From NCBI GenBank assembly GCA_025765595.1, contig JAIVFH010000030.1:186001-250000 (forward strand): a stretch of DNA of 64,000 bases. The letters are read 5' to 3'. This document shows, piece by piece, positions 20,966-31,805 of the stretch; the stretch's first letter is position 1, and each line of letters starts with the position of its first letter. The notes under the pieces are model-generated. The model searched no databases. It was not told where the DNA came from and worked only from the letters and a program-made list of their open reading frames with translations. The translations under genes and the position numbers were made by a program. Source of the stretch: Obelidium mucronatum. Taxonomy: Eukaryota > Chytridiomycota > Chytridiomycetes > Chytridiales > Chytriomycetaceae.

Positions 20966-22547
20966 TCAGAGAATAAACATTGTCTGGGATGCGTGATTTA
21001 CCAAAAACGAGCACTGCCATCCGCACAACAAGATCACAACCAATCCACAACTAGCAAAACATGCTCGGAATGCGTCTTGAAAGCAATTTGATCCTCGGCA
21101 CTCAGTCTCTCCCTTCTTTGCAACATCCATATACACGCCAAACAACAAATTGAAGATATAACCACCAATCGCTGGTCCAAATTGAAACATTCCAATATGC
21201 GAACCGCTTTTCTCAACTCCAAACCAGTTTGTAATGAGTGCCGTGATGGAACCAAACACAAAGCCATATCCAACACCAATCAGAATCGTGATTCGGACCA
21301 AACCACTTAACGTGTCCGCAACAACTGTATCAATAGATGTCCCTATACCATAGCCAAGACCGACTAACCCAACTCCAAAAAGAAACCCCCATATCCTTGA
21401 CACACGAAACCGGGCACTCAAAAAGTCGGACGTGAAAGCATTCACAAATCGACCCATACAGTTACATATAGATAATAGACCCACGTGGTATTGCTGTATG
21501 CCTTGAATACTCTCAGAAGAATCAACAGTCATTGCAATCACAACTGCACCCAAATTGTTGATGTACATTAATCCACACCCCGAAACAATAAGAAATGACA
21601 AGAACAATATCCATGCCTCTTTTTTTAAGTATAGAGGTCTCGCGTCAGTATTTCCTAGTGTTCCCGCCGCAACAGTAGACCTTGATCCTCGACGCGACCT
21701 CGCCAACAATTGCGCATTTTCATTTTCTCGAAGGCCACCACCATCATCCTCGGAAATCCGTCCATTTTCAGCGTACACGGTTCTAGTCGCGACCCTCGCG
21801 TCTTCATCGACCAAAGAACCACCACTGTTTGACAACAATGAGCAATCAAACAAAAACCTCGATCCAAGCACAGCCCCACCTCCAGCAACCATTCCAACGC
21901 AAAGCAAAAACCCAAAATAATCCATAGCTTTCTCTTCATCCATAAAAAACCTCTGAATCAGCATCGTAAAGAGAAACGCCGACAACCCAAACGCAGCCAT
22001 AGGTAGCCCCGTAGCGATTCCATGGTTTCGAGAATTGAAGTTTTTGGAACACGTTGATAAAGTGACGGTCAGGATTCCGCTGGATCCCATCCCAACAAGG
22101 AGGTATGCGATCGGTAGACTGAACGTGGGTATTGAATCATACGCGAATCCATAGGCGAGGAGAATATATCCAGTAAATATAAAGAGGCCCTTCAAAAATG
22201 AGAGTTATGGATATCTGGAGTGAGTGGATTGTAATATTGGGAAGAATGCAACCACACCGCAAGAGTACACATGTTCCGTCGATCGTTTGCATCACTGAAA
22301 TGTCCCCAAACCGGACCAGAAAGGCTCTGTCCGAAAGATCCGCAGGAAGCGATTAGGTTCAAGTATGTCTGTGTCAGTTGACGTTTTTGTTGAAGTGCCT
22401 GTCCGTACGATGAAAACAAGTACAATGTTCCCGCACAGTTCTAATTTTTCCAGACAATAATCATGAGTTACGATGAATTTCTGGTGCGCTAGTGACGCTA
22501 ACCATCAAGAGGAGTGACACTCCAAACGATATGGTTCGGCGGCTCAT
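20966..22547 (-). CDS. MFS transporter, Mch1/nodulin-like type
   Basis: Integral membrane carrier with about 12 transmembrane segments. The ATG at 22547 opens a first helix (ISFGVSLLLMV), interrupted by a short intron, then NCAGTLYLFSSYGQAL, and the loop GPVWGHFSDANDRR resembles the MFS loop 2-3 signature. After another intron near 22200-22250 (exact sites unresolved) a long exon encodes the remaining helices. A central hydrophilic loop (Arg/Ser-rich, near 21650-21800) separates the two halves. Substrate is unknown; the Mch1-like label rests on overall resemblance. The C-terminal end may include a further intron after 21010. Confidence 0.75.
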
Positions 22548-22657
22548 TCAAATCAGGATTTTTAGAATTGGTTTCGTGACTTTCATAATATTGCATGACT
22601 GTGTGCATTCTTATTGTTTTTTTTAGCTATTTTAAAGGATTTCCGAAGCATCTTGGG

Positions 22658-24739
22658 TCACTCATCATCATTCAAATCTTCCTCCTCCACCTCATCCATT
22701 GTCACCAACAGCGTGGGTCGATCTCTCCGGCTACTGCCTCCATTCACTGTCGAAGCAGAATTCCCACCATCATCATCCTCATCTTCCTCATCTTCCTCGT
22801 TTTTAGCAGGCAGTGCCCCCGAGTCCTGCTCTATTCCATCAAATTTTCGAGCCCTGCGAGCAGTCTTTTGTCGTTTGTTGGATTCGTTTTCCGAAACCGA
22901 AATCGATTCTTCGGAAGATTCGTCAGCTTCATCTTTCGAGTGGTTGTCTTTTCCAAGAGGAACCATAATACCCATTCCCATAGAACGTAGTTCGGCAATG
23001 AATGTAGCGGTGGAGGAGGAGGGCGATAATAATTCGGTGAGAAATTTTGAAGATTGTGACTGTGACGAAGGTTGCCCGTGAGAGTGATACTCTGGTCCGT
23101 AGTGATACTGCGGTTCCGGGGGATACATTCCAGAATATGGCGATAGCGGGTGGTGGTGGGGGACGCATGAATGAACCGTAATGTGGGTATTCGGAAAAGT
23201 CTCTTCTTGCTTGATAGGATGTATCATAGTGCTGCCATGGCGATGGCGGCTGTGGCTGTGGCGGAGGAGGAGGGTATGGTGGATATCTTGAATCCAGTGG
23301 AGGGTATTGAGGATATGGCGGACGCGGGTGATACGAAGAATTGCTGCTACTTTCTTTCGGGTTCGTAGGCTGTTGTTTTTGACGATGCTTAGGTTTTGCA
23401 GTTGTGGGGCTATTACTGACGGGTTCTTGTCCTTTCCGTTTCTGAGCAGAAACGGAAGGGCCTCCAACAGTCTTTTGCTTATCTTTTGCTCCGTCTTCTT
23501 TCTTTTTTCCTTTACCATCTCCGTTTTTTGCATCACCCCCACTGCCTTCTACAGAGACAAGTTCTCTCCAGGGACATCCTCCTGCTTCCCTCTTCCATTC
23601 TCCGAGTTCTGCGTGATCCCGTTTATTATCTGCAGCTTTTGCATCGCGAATAGAGACAGAAGGAACCATCTGTTTCTCTCCTTTAGGGTCTTCTGTCTTT
23701 TTTGCTTTACCATCTGCTGCCTTGGCATCATTCCCTTCATCATGTGGGAAATTTGTCACAGATTTATCACCGATATCAGTACCATCCCCGTTTGGTTCAT
23801 CCCTTGGTGCTGGGGAATGGTAAAAGGCGTGCAATAATAGCGTTCAGGTAATCTCTCAGTTGAGAAACACGCAACGCGTTTTGTTCCAGTACTTGATTAT
23901 TCAATAATTCATCAATGAGTCGGTTCAGTTGGGGGACAATTTCAGCCAAGTGTGCGTCATGTGTGAGTCCATGTGGCGGTGCCGGTGGCGCTAGGTGGAG
24001 GAGGTCTCATTTGAGGATGTGCGTATGGCGGAGCAAATTGTGGGTTTTGGGGGTGTGCGTATGGGGGAGCGAATTGTGGATGATGGGTTCCGTAAGTAAT
24101 ATTGTGGTGGTGGTGGTGGCGGATGATGCATCTGATTGCAAAGGGAGTTGGGGACGAGCTTGGAGCTGGCGCTGTATTTGCAGAGTTTCATCCGGGAATT
24201 GCCGTGGCTGTCCTTTTGGGGGCTTTGGCTTGGCTGGGGTTATATAATCAAAAGTATAAGAACAAACTTTTAAACAAGAATGGATATATCTAAATTTTAA
24301 ACGATCAAGAAAACTACTTTACCTTGAGCTCTTTGATTCTTTTTCTCGGCGCTTGCAATCATTCCGCTTCCAGCGCTCATCATGGAAACGGTGTTGTTTC
24401 TCCTTCAAGTTTCCGTCGTTCATTGTTTCTTTCGATCCACCCTACCACTTCTGTTCCGTCCATATTTCGGGTATATACACAGTCAAACTTGGCGCCCTTT
24501 TTAGAGCAGTGATCGCAGGAGGGTCGTTCTTTACTGCACTTTATCTTTTTTTCATAGCATCTGACGCATGAGGTTACTCGCAAACCAAGGTTTTTGAAAC
24601 GAGGATCAAGCGGATTAAGTTGAAATGCTGAGTTTTGCTGTTGCTGTGGCGGCAGTGAAGCAGAGTCGTCGACGTTGCTGTCATGATCATTCACCTTGTG
24701 TCTGTGCAACTTGCGGCTCTCCCTGTGGCTGACTGTCAA
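22658..24739 (-). CDS. Zn2Cys6 zinc-cluster protein with long low-complexity tail
   Basis: Exon 1 (from 24739) encodes one zinc cluster, SCVRCYEKKIKC...CDHCSKKG, with an extended final spacer (CX8C) before DCVY. It resembles cluster 2 of the neighbouring double-cluster genes; no first cluster is found. Then follow a charged helical stretch, an intron near 24260-24330, Pro/Gln-rich repeats (PQFAPPYAHPQ twice, near 24010-24090), a helical segment LIDELLNNQVLEQNALRVSQLRD written here only in part (near 23850-23930), Lys/Asp-rich and Pro-rich regions, and an acidic C-terminus ending at 22658. The frame changes near 24090, 23830 and 23100-23200 are unresolved. Probable nuclear protein; exact exons uncertain. 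Confidence 0.55.
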
Positions 24740-25014
24740 GTGGCTCGCTGCGATCCGTATCAGCCAGTTTCGGGCTCAAGTTTCACTGCTGCTCTTTGAT
24801 CCGGTTTGATGCACTATCTGTTTTTGTGAAGGACCGTTTTGTTCCTTCTCGGCTCGGTCCATTTTGGGTTCTTTCGGTCGAACAATTTTTGTAAGAAAGA
24901 GAGTTCTTATTAAATAGGCTTTAATAGCCACATTAATGAATATTTATCTTTAAGCTAGTCCTGTATTGAAAGCGCTTTCCTAATCAAAATAGGGCAACTT
25001 TTAAAATATTTAAT

Positions 25015-25528
25015 TTAATGCTGATGGTCATGAGCGTGAGACTTCCTAGGCCGTGAGGTTCCAGGAGACACGGGCGCTTTTGCGGATAGTTGCAAGTTTG
25101 ACATCAGGTGGTGATATTCTGCTTTCCCTTTGGACAAAAGGTACTGGATTCGCTCCTAAGAACAGATAACAAGTGATTCGATTGCTTCAGTGTGTTGTAA
25201 CGAACTTTGCAACAATGCAATCGATCCATCAGCCTACCGAATCGGTTTCATGCCTGGCTTTGTCAAAATCAGCCCGAGCCCAATCCCGAATAAACTGACG
25301 CTCTGATTTGTCAGATACAGACTTCAATGTTCGGGTGATATCTCTGTTTGGATTGCATCTGTTTGTGTTCTGTGCCAGAGTTGTTTTGATGTTGAGCTTA
25401 CCGATAAAGTGAGATGACCCGCATCCTTGTCATGAACTGCTCAACTAATTCAGCCAACGCAAAACAATTATTTGCAGTTGGATTCACACCTGCTTCAGAT
25501 CCAGTTTTGGCAATCCTGCGCTTTGCAT
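25015..25528 (-). CDS. LYRM2: LYR-motif protein, LYRM2-like
   Basis: Small mitochondrial LYR-family protein; relatives bind acyl carrier protein and assist respiratory-complex or Fe-S assembly, LYRM2 being linked to complex I. Four short exons, 25490-25528, 25402-25436, 25238-25343 and 25015-25155, join in phase into 106 aa. Motifs in order: LPKLDLKQF, the LYR tripeptide split by an intron (ISLYR/DI), SVSDKSERQFIRDWAR, and IQYLLSKGK. These match the LYRM2 layout closely. The C-terminal His-rich tail (HAHDHQH) is unusual. It is easily missed because no exon forms a long open frame. The gene lies 30 bases downstream of the thioredoxin stop on the same strand. Confidence 0.85.
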
Positions 25529-25558
25529 GTTTTTTTATATTTATTTTTTTTACTGCGT

Positions 25559-26016
25559 TTACACATGCTTCTCAATAAAGGCCTTCACGAACTTCTCGTC
25601 TCTTACACCAACGAATTGATCGACAAGTTTTCCATCCTTGAATAATCCCACAGTTGGCAGGGAGGCAATTCGATATTCACCAGCAGTTTTCACTGCTTCA
25701 TCCACATTCACCTTGACCAAGAAAGTCTGTGAATTCGGCTGTGATACGGCCTTTGTAAGGATCGGAGCCAACATGCGGCAGGGACCACACCAGCTAGTCG
25801 GTTTTTTTTTTATTTTACGACAATCAGTTGGATGTTGAAGACAGTCAAACAACAAACCACTTACTCCGCATAGAAATCAACGAGAACTGGCGAGTTTCCG
25901 GCTTCAATCAAAGTTGCTTTAAAATCCAAATCGCCACGTTCGACGACTGTTCCAAGCAGTTTGGATGAAGGCGTTGAAGCCGTGGAAGAGAACTTTCGAA
26001 TGGCAACTCGAAACAT
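25559..26016 (-). CDS. Thioredoxin, mitochondrial-type
   Basis: Thiol-disulfide oxidoreductase. Two exons (25865-26016 and 25559-25793) join in phase to give 128 aa. The first 20 residues (MFRVAIRKFSSTAST) are basic and Ser-rich, like a mitochondrial presequence, followed by the thioredoxin fold with VDFYADWCGPCRMLAP (active site CGPC), NVDE, and the cis-proline SLPTVGLFKDG. The intron interrupts the Asp codon just before the active-site WCGPC. The gene is divergent from the ankyrin gene at 26338 and is followed at 30 bases by the LYRM2-like gene, a tight pair of mitochondrial genes. Confidence 0.92.
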
Positions 26017-26042
26017 GATTTTGGGAAAGAAAAAGATGAGTT

Positions 26043-26090
26043 AGCCATTCCCACAGAACTGATTGAAGCGATTGTCATCAATCTTACATC
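26043..26090 (+). pseudogene. F-box fragment of the ankyrin family
   Basis: The plus strand reads IPTELIEAIVINL, nearly the same as the F-box start of the intact ankyrin genes (LPTELIESIVINLP at 46.4 kb). It is cut off after a few codons and lies between the thioredoxin start and the complete ankyrin gene at 26338. A remnant of a decayed or partially duplicated copy. Confidence 0.6.
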
Positions 26091-26337
26091 CACGATGACG
26101 TGTTCTATTTTTTTTATATATTTTTGCATGCATCCAGTGGCCATTGGCGTATCGAGCTGTTGGGTACAAGGAAAATATGAATGCACAGGGCACCAATGTA
26201 TTGATCTTCCCAAATATGAAATCAACCAACCTTGATATACTGTTCAATAAGATTAAGATCATTAAGTTGCGATCTGCTTCTTCCTACCATTCTTATTTAC
26301 TCAAAATTCACTTCACTATTTTTCTCCCCAAAACAAG

Positions 26338-27456
26338 ATGACTTCAATGCTCATGATGCCCCGCGAGATCCTAGAAACAATCCTGCTCTATCTTCCTATT
26401 GACTCAAACTTGCTCTGCGTGGGCCTTGCATCCAAACACCTGACAGCTGCAACCATCATTAACAGCCCCTCCTTTGCAATCCGCCACTTGAACCACCAGC
26501 TTTGCTTGCAACCACTTCACTATATTTTGGAAAACATAAACGGAGACTTGTCCGGTGTTCCATTTCAATACCATCTTCTTTTATTTGGAAAAGTCCTCTC
26601 GTCCACAGATGATGATAACTGGGAAACTGACTTCCTGTCCGTGGATATTTTCTTTGCAAATATTTCTCATGAGTTTGCTCAGAAAGCAACTCGAATACTG
26701 CTTGCTTCAAAGTGGTGGAATCCTGGGTGTCAAGGCAACAGACCCCTGCGATATTCAGCGTTTAAAGGGTTCGCCTCGGTAGTGAAAACTCTGTTGAGTA
26801 TTCCTGCTGTAAATCCGGCAGACGTGAATAATCACGCTATTCGATGGGCCAGTGCCGGAGGACATGTTGAAGTAGTTCGCTTACTATTGATGGACCCTCG
26901 CGTGGACGCATCAGCAGAAAACAATCATGCATTTCAAAAAGCGTGCAGAAATGGGCACGTTGAAGTCGCTCGTTTGCTTCTTGAATTGGAAACGGTGGAT
27001 CCCGCCGTTAAACAAAACTACCCTTTGCGAATGGCATCTGCACTTGGCCATTTAGCAATAGTACAGATGCTCCTTGATACGGGAAAAGTAGATGTTTCCG
27101 TTCAAGCCCATTACCCCATCCGAATGGCAGCCCAGTGCGGACAAACTGACGTTGTACAACTGCTGTTAGCTTACAGCGCAGTGGACCCAACGACACTCAA
27201 CAATTATGCAATCCGGAGGGCGGTAGAAGGGGGTCATGTGGCTGTTGTTCGATTGCTTCTCAAACACGATAGTGTGAATCCAGCTGATTTTGATCAATCG
27301 GCATTAGTGGAAGCAATATACGCACAACACCGAGAATTAGCTGAGATTCTGCTCGCAGATTGCCGAGTTGATCCTTCCGGGTCAGTTCTGGAAACACTGC
27401 GCGAAACTGGATGGAATGACTGGGAGAAAGTTATCCAAAGTTTCCTTGAAAGTTGA
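26338..27456 (+). CDS. F-box-like/ankyrin-repeat protein
   Basis: Intact single-exon 372-aa protein. It begins with an F-box-like segment (MPREILETILLYLPIDSNL; GLASKHL). After a linker, seven to eight repeats follow with the pattern NxAIxxAxxxGHxxVVRLLL and a terminal VNPAD/VDPS, the local variant of the ankyrin repeat in which the usual TPLH is replaced by NxAI. Presumed SCF adaptor by analogy; no enzyme domain. It is shorter than its relatives (530-780 aa), is on the plus strand, and shares a 320-base divergent promoter region with thioredoxin. Confidence 0.85.
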   Translation: MTSMLMMPREILETILLYLPIDSNLLCVGLASKHLTAATIINSPSFAIRHLNHQLCLQPLHYILENINGDLSGVPFQYHLLLFGKVLSSTDDDNWETDFLSVDIFFANISHEFAQKATRILLASKWWNPGCQGNRPLRYSAFKGFASVVKTLLSIPAVNPADVNNHAIRWASAGGHVEVVRLLLMDPRVDASAENNHAFQKACRNGHVEVARLLLELETVDPAVKQNYPLRMASALGHLAIVQMLLDTGKVDVSVQAHYPIRMAAQCGQTDVVQLLLAYSAVDPTTLNNYAIRRAVEGGHVAVVRLLLKHDSVNPADFDQSALVEAIYAQHRELAEILLADCRVDPSGSVLETLRETGWNDWEKVIQSFLES

Positions 27457-27711
27457 GGTGCAAGCAGAACTCAATTTAGAATATATTGCATTATATTAGT
27501 TATTTGACATCCCATCTGATATCAAGTACTGGCAAGCAGAACAGTGGCAAATGAGTTGTAGATGCTGACAAATCGGTCAAAGTAGATCACAAATAACCCC
27601 TTTATTCTTTAACGCCACACTCTTTCTATTGTCACTCCAGTTCCACCTTTTGCCTTAGACCTGACGTATTCACTTATCCACTGCACCACAACCTGTCCAG
27701 GTGGATAATTA

Positions 27712-28770
27712 TCACATACCAGCACCAGTGAATGTTGGTTGATACGCGACTGTTATAATTGCGGAAGGTGGTGCTGTGAAAGTGGGTTTGACATCAACAG
27801 GTGAGCTTGGCGCGTTTCCAACCGGTGCTTTAAACAAAGGAACGTGATAAGACAAGTGCTTGTATTCAAAGTATTGGAATCCAGTCAATTGCAACTGGGA
27901 CTTCCCAGCCAGTGTCAAATCCTTAGAGTAGTCTGCAAGAAATGCGGATTCAGCTGCATTCATTCCGTTGCTTCGGAGCCAGTCGCCCATAAAACCGCCT
28001 TCCCCTCCATTGTACTCTTTACCCTCGGCACTAAAGATTGGTTGCACCTCTAGAGGAAGTCCAACGCTGTTAAACAAAGCAAGACGCTCCTTAACATAAT
28101 CAAAAGCCGTTAAAGGATCCTTCACATATGCGTGCACGTAAACGCGGTCGAGAAAATAGGGAAGCGCAGCCGCCATTTTTCGCGCAGTAGTTCGGTTTGC
28201 ATTGTTTCCGTCCAACCACCCAACATATCCTGTCAACTTGAGGCCCGTCCCAAATGACTTGAGCTTGCACAAAAGGGAAATATAGGCAGCAAAGGCGTTT
28301 TGCTCAGTTTCTTCTCCGAGGATAAGGTTATTGGGCCTTGCATTCCAGAAATCAATTTCAGTGAGGGCTCCGGTAAAGGGCTTGCTATTGTTCTGGTTGA
28401 ATGCATGGATGAGCTGGAAATCCTCATAAATGCCGCCGACTGCATTAACTTCGATCACCCCGCGGGAACGAGCGGTTTTAATGAAATCAAGAAGCTTGCC
28501 AGAGAGGAAAGGGTCGGGAAGAATTTTGTTCAAGTTGTAAAGTGAAATTGAAGTGATTTGCTTTTGATTGATGTAGTCCAAAAGATCGGATCTTGAAGTT
28601 GTATTTGTAAGAATATAGTTGTAGTTGAGGTCGGAGTTTGATTGGTACGGAGAGATGTAGAGGCCTCGAGGAAATGCTTGAACCGGCTTTGCTGGCACTA
28701 TTCCGGCAGCAACGAGGGTCGACGACAAGACCAGATAAAAGATCATAGCTTTCAAGGAAGTAGAGATCAT
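27712..28770 (-). CDS. Secreted protein of unknown function, TIM-barrel-like pattern
   Basis: The ATG at 28770 opens a hydrophobic signal peptide (AMIFYLVLSSTLVAAG). The mature part has alternating strands and helices (for example VIEVNAVGGIYEDF, LTGYVGWLDGN, FLDRVYVHAYVKDP, LPLEVQPIFSAEG) that recall a TIM-barrel glycoside hydrolase, and several N-glycosylation sites. I do not recognise the family. The longer open frame upstream of 28770 has no support. The C-terminus is unsure: the stop at 27712 directly follows a good donor-like GTATGT, so a further exon near 27600-27680 is possible. Confidence 0.65.
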   Translation of the reverse strand: MISTSLKAMIFYLVLSSTLVAAGIVPAKPVQAFPRGLYISPYQSNSDLNYNYILTNTTSRSDLLDYINQKQITSISLYNLNKILPDPFLSGKLLDFIKTARSRGVIEVNAVGGIYEDFQLIHAFNQNNSKPFTGALTEIDFWNARPNNLILGEETEQNAFAAYISLLCKLKSFGTGLKLTGYVGWLDGNNANRTTARKMAAALPYFLDRVYVHAYVKDPLTAFDYVKERLALFNSVGLPLEVQPIFSAEGKEYNGGEGGFMGDWLRSNGMNAAESAFLADYSKDLTLAGKSQLQLTGFQYFEYKHLSYHVPLFKAPVGNAPSSPVDVKPTFTAPPSAIITVAYQPTFTGAGM

Positions 28771-29244
28771 TTGATTGTTAAAAGTCTGGTGGATACATGT
28801 GAACAAGCCATCTATTGAATTGAGGATACAGTTTCCAACATACCAAATAAATGCTGCACTAGTTCGATATTCTTTTAAAGAGCCTGGAGGATTCCTTTTA
28901 GCATGCAGTTTGTCGGCATACAGTGGCCAGCTTACCAAAGAGGAAACAAAGTTTGTACAGGGGATAGGAGAAATAGACTTGCGTAAATCTATTTAATCAC
29001 CTGCGGATTTACGTTAGCAATGCGTGCATTGAGGGCAAGCGTTGCCAACGTACCAAAGAGCAAATCGGACTTAGCTTTTAGAACTTAAGTTATCTATTTC
29101 TTTTTTTACACACCATCCGTGCTATTAAATAGGTTTTTTTTGGGCTTGTACCACAATTCGAAATAGTATTATCAATTTCAAGAATGCCACACATTACCCC
29201 AGCAAACGATAAACTAGCACATCAGCTTCCAAAATCTTCTTTAA
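28771..29244. other. Intergenic region without recognised gene
   Basis: About 475 bases between two minus-strand genes: promoter of the secreted protein and 3' flank of the GHMP kinase. No motif recognised. Confidence 0.5.
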
Positions 29245-31368
29245 CTAAACTTCTTCTTCTCCAATCACCAACTCTTCAAAAACATACCCCAACGCCCTGA
29301 TTCGTTTCTTCATTTCTCTTCGCTTTTCCAAACCATCTTGACCCAATGTTTTCTTTAAACCAACAACACAACCGCCACTTCCACTGAATTTGGCAGCATG
29401 CCCAAACTCATGCGCAATCTTGACGACAGCTAAATTATCAGCCCCGACTACAGCATCGCCATACAAGGATCTTCGAGTTGCGAAATTTGTATCCATCAAT
29501 TCTGCAAATGTTACATGGTCCTTCTTCAAGAGCGCCGTCTTGGCTCGTGTGGCCAAATCAGCAAAGAGGTCCATCGCTGTAATGACTTCTTGATCTCCTT
29601 GATAAAACCTCGCACGGATGTTTGTGTGGATTTTACCTGTGAAAACAGGAAGAACAGTAAGGTGCGATTAGAATGGCGAACAGCAGCACGAAAGCGGTTT
29701 ACCCGAATCACTTGGAACGCCAACATAAGCTATCCATAGACCTTCCGGTACAAGTGACAGCGGAAGTCGCTCATAGGCTCCGTATCCTCGAGATTCCATC
29801 AAATCACGGCTAAAGTCCATAAAGACGAGACCTCCGTAGGCTTGAATAACTCTGTCTTGGAGACCGGCTGCGATACTGTGGAAAATGACATATTGGTAAG
29901 GAAACAGGGCTACGCGCTGAAATGTCGACCGGCACATACTCAAGCTCGTCTTTCTCAGCCTCTAAGGCTAAATTCGCGCAAATATGTGGCTGGAATGCTG
30001 GATGCTTATTCAAACCGTAGTATAATATGAGTGCGCGTAGAAATGCTGTTATAAGCGCTGATGAGCCAGCCAAACCAACTTGCCTATGAGAATTACAAAA
30101 GAGAGAGAGGGAGTAATGGTTACAAAACACATTGCACAATCGTATTCGAACATACCTAGGAATATTCGTCTCGTATTCCACTCGAAATCCTCTCAAGACA
30201 CCACCATCGATTGAGTGAACACCAAGTTCCATGCAATAGCTTCCAAACACTTTTGCTGCGGCAAGCATGAGTCTTTGAACTCCATAATACCCATTCTTTT
30301 CACAAGACACTGAAAGTTGAGCAAGAGATGCAAACTGGAATGGGTCCAATAGGGGAGTTTGTTGGATTGTTATAGTCTGATCAGCCGGCGAAGCATTAGG
30401 TGTGATCGTGACAGTCGCATGAAAGTTCTTGATCAAGAGAGAAATGGTTTTTCCAAAGAATCCGTCTATCAAACAAAGTTAAAATGTTTAAATCTTGGGA
30501 CACAAATAAAGCTCCAATTACCTGACGGGTTTCCCATTAATCCCACACGCGCATACGCCGATGCTAAAGTTGGCGTGCAGCTTTGAGCAAGAGCTTCAGC
30601 TGAAATCGCGTGTATATGTTTGACAATGTCCAAATCATTGCAATTTAAAGTCTTCAATTCAGGACCCATCAATAGAGCAAGTTGGGACCAAGCATCGGAA
30701 TCTGAGTCCGATTTCCGTGATGAAAGTGGAAGCGAATTCAGTTTTATGTCCAGGTCAGCGCAGCAGTCAGAAGGTAAAAAGAATGCCGCAACTCTCGTCG
30801 AAGGAATTGTATGAGAGAACGAAGCAGATCGAGATGAAGCAGGAGAGGTGGGTTCAAGTGAGTCCCTTGATGGAGAAAGTCTGCCTGTTTGAGCAATGAA
30901 CTGTGTCGCACTTCTTCCCGCATCGCTTTCGCGACAGATGACAATGACGCGTTCAATAGCGTCCCAGTCGATGTCCTGAATAACTGGAACTGGAATCATC
31001 AGAACAGAGTCGGTGACTGGTGCCAGCTGCAGTGCAGCCAACCACGCTTCAAGGGTCCTAATTCAGTCCCTTTAGTGCATTCGATGGTTTGAGTCTTTGA
31101 GACACAGAGACAAGAGGCACCTCTGCAGACTGGCCCCTCGCCCGCACGAGCCCACATTCACCACTTGGACTTCACTCGCGCTTAGCAAAGCTGTCCATCG
31201 CTGGACCAGGGCAAAGGCCGATGCGTCTGTGATGACAGCTACTGGCGCTGCTTGCACTGCTTGAGGGAGCGCATTCAGCGAGGCAATCAAAGAGCCATCG
31301 CTGGCTTCGTGCTCTGCGGCACTGTTTGAGTCGCGTTTCTCTGCAAAACAGGTGAGAACAATCTTCAT
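29245..31368 (-). CDS. GHMP sugar kinase, glucuronokinase-like, with N-terminal extension
   Basis: Likely phosphorylates glucuronate or a related sugar at C1. Six exons (31106-31368, 30522-31057, 30156-30465, 29940-30083, 29703-29875, 29245-29636) join in phase to 605 aa. From about residue 255: [20 protein letters not shown] (plant glucuronokinase-like start), the GHMP ATP loop [38 protein letters not shown], and the C-terminal GHMP motif [12 protein letters not shown]. The first 250 residues look like a degenerate nucleotidyltransferase-type Rossmann domain ([29 protein letters not shown], shortened reading), followed by a Ser-rich stretch. Bifunctional layout is inference; the usual GGxGTRL pyrophosphorylase signature is not visible. 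Confidence 0.78.
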
Positions 31369-31664
31369 TGATTGTTGGATACAACTATATTAATTTTCAC
31401 ACTGTCGCATTTGATCAACTAAAACAGTTTAAATAAGCTTGTTTCCGAATGAAATATTTGAGTACAACACTGGTGCGTGTTCAGTTGTGGCTTTACTGGA
31501 CCCGTAGAGAATCTGTCTCACTTCCGCACTTGGATTCACGGTGTGCTGAATCGATTCAGCTGATGGCTTTTCCAGGAGGAGTGCATAAGCTCTTGACTTG
31601 GTAGTTTCTGTCTTTTGAGTTTTGAAGAGCTGTAATCCAACGGTGAACTTCGTCATAGTCAGGG

Positions 31665-31735
31665 AATCAGGATGTGTTGAGGATCTAACGCTAGTAACTC
31701 CTTGTAAGCCACCGCCCGATGATTGTTGAACATCG
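31665..31735 (-). pseudogene. Fragment of an ankyrin/F-box gene linker
   Basis: The minus strand reads HRAVAYKELLALDPQ, matching the linker between F-box and repeats in intact relatives (YKAVAYKELLLLQEE at 43.8 kb). No F-box precedes it and no repeat follows; the sequence down to 31429 holds only an unrelated 75-codon frame. Remnant of a deleted copy. Confidence 0.55.
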
Positions 31736-31805
31736 CTTACAGATCAGGTTGTTCTTGCGAGAAACATTATGGCTATAATAAACTATGCTAAATTCATCAA
31801 ATACA

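Noticed and set aside
31429..31656. 75-codon minus-strand frame upstream of the ankyrin gene
   Set aside because: No recognisable domain, no start context, and it lies between an ankyrin fragment and an ankyrin gene; treated as non-coding remnant.
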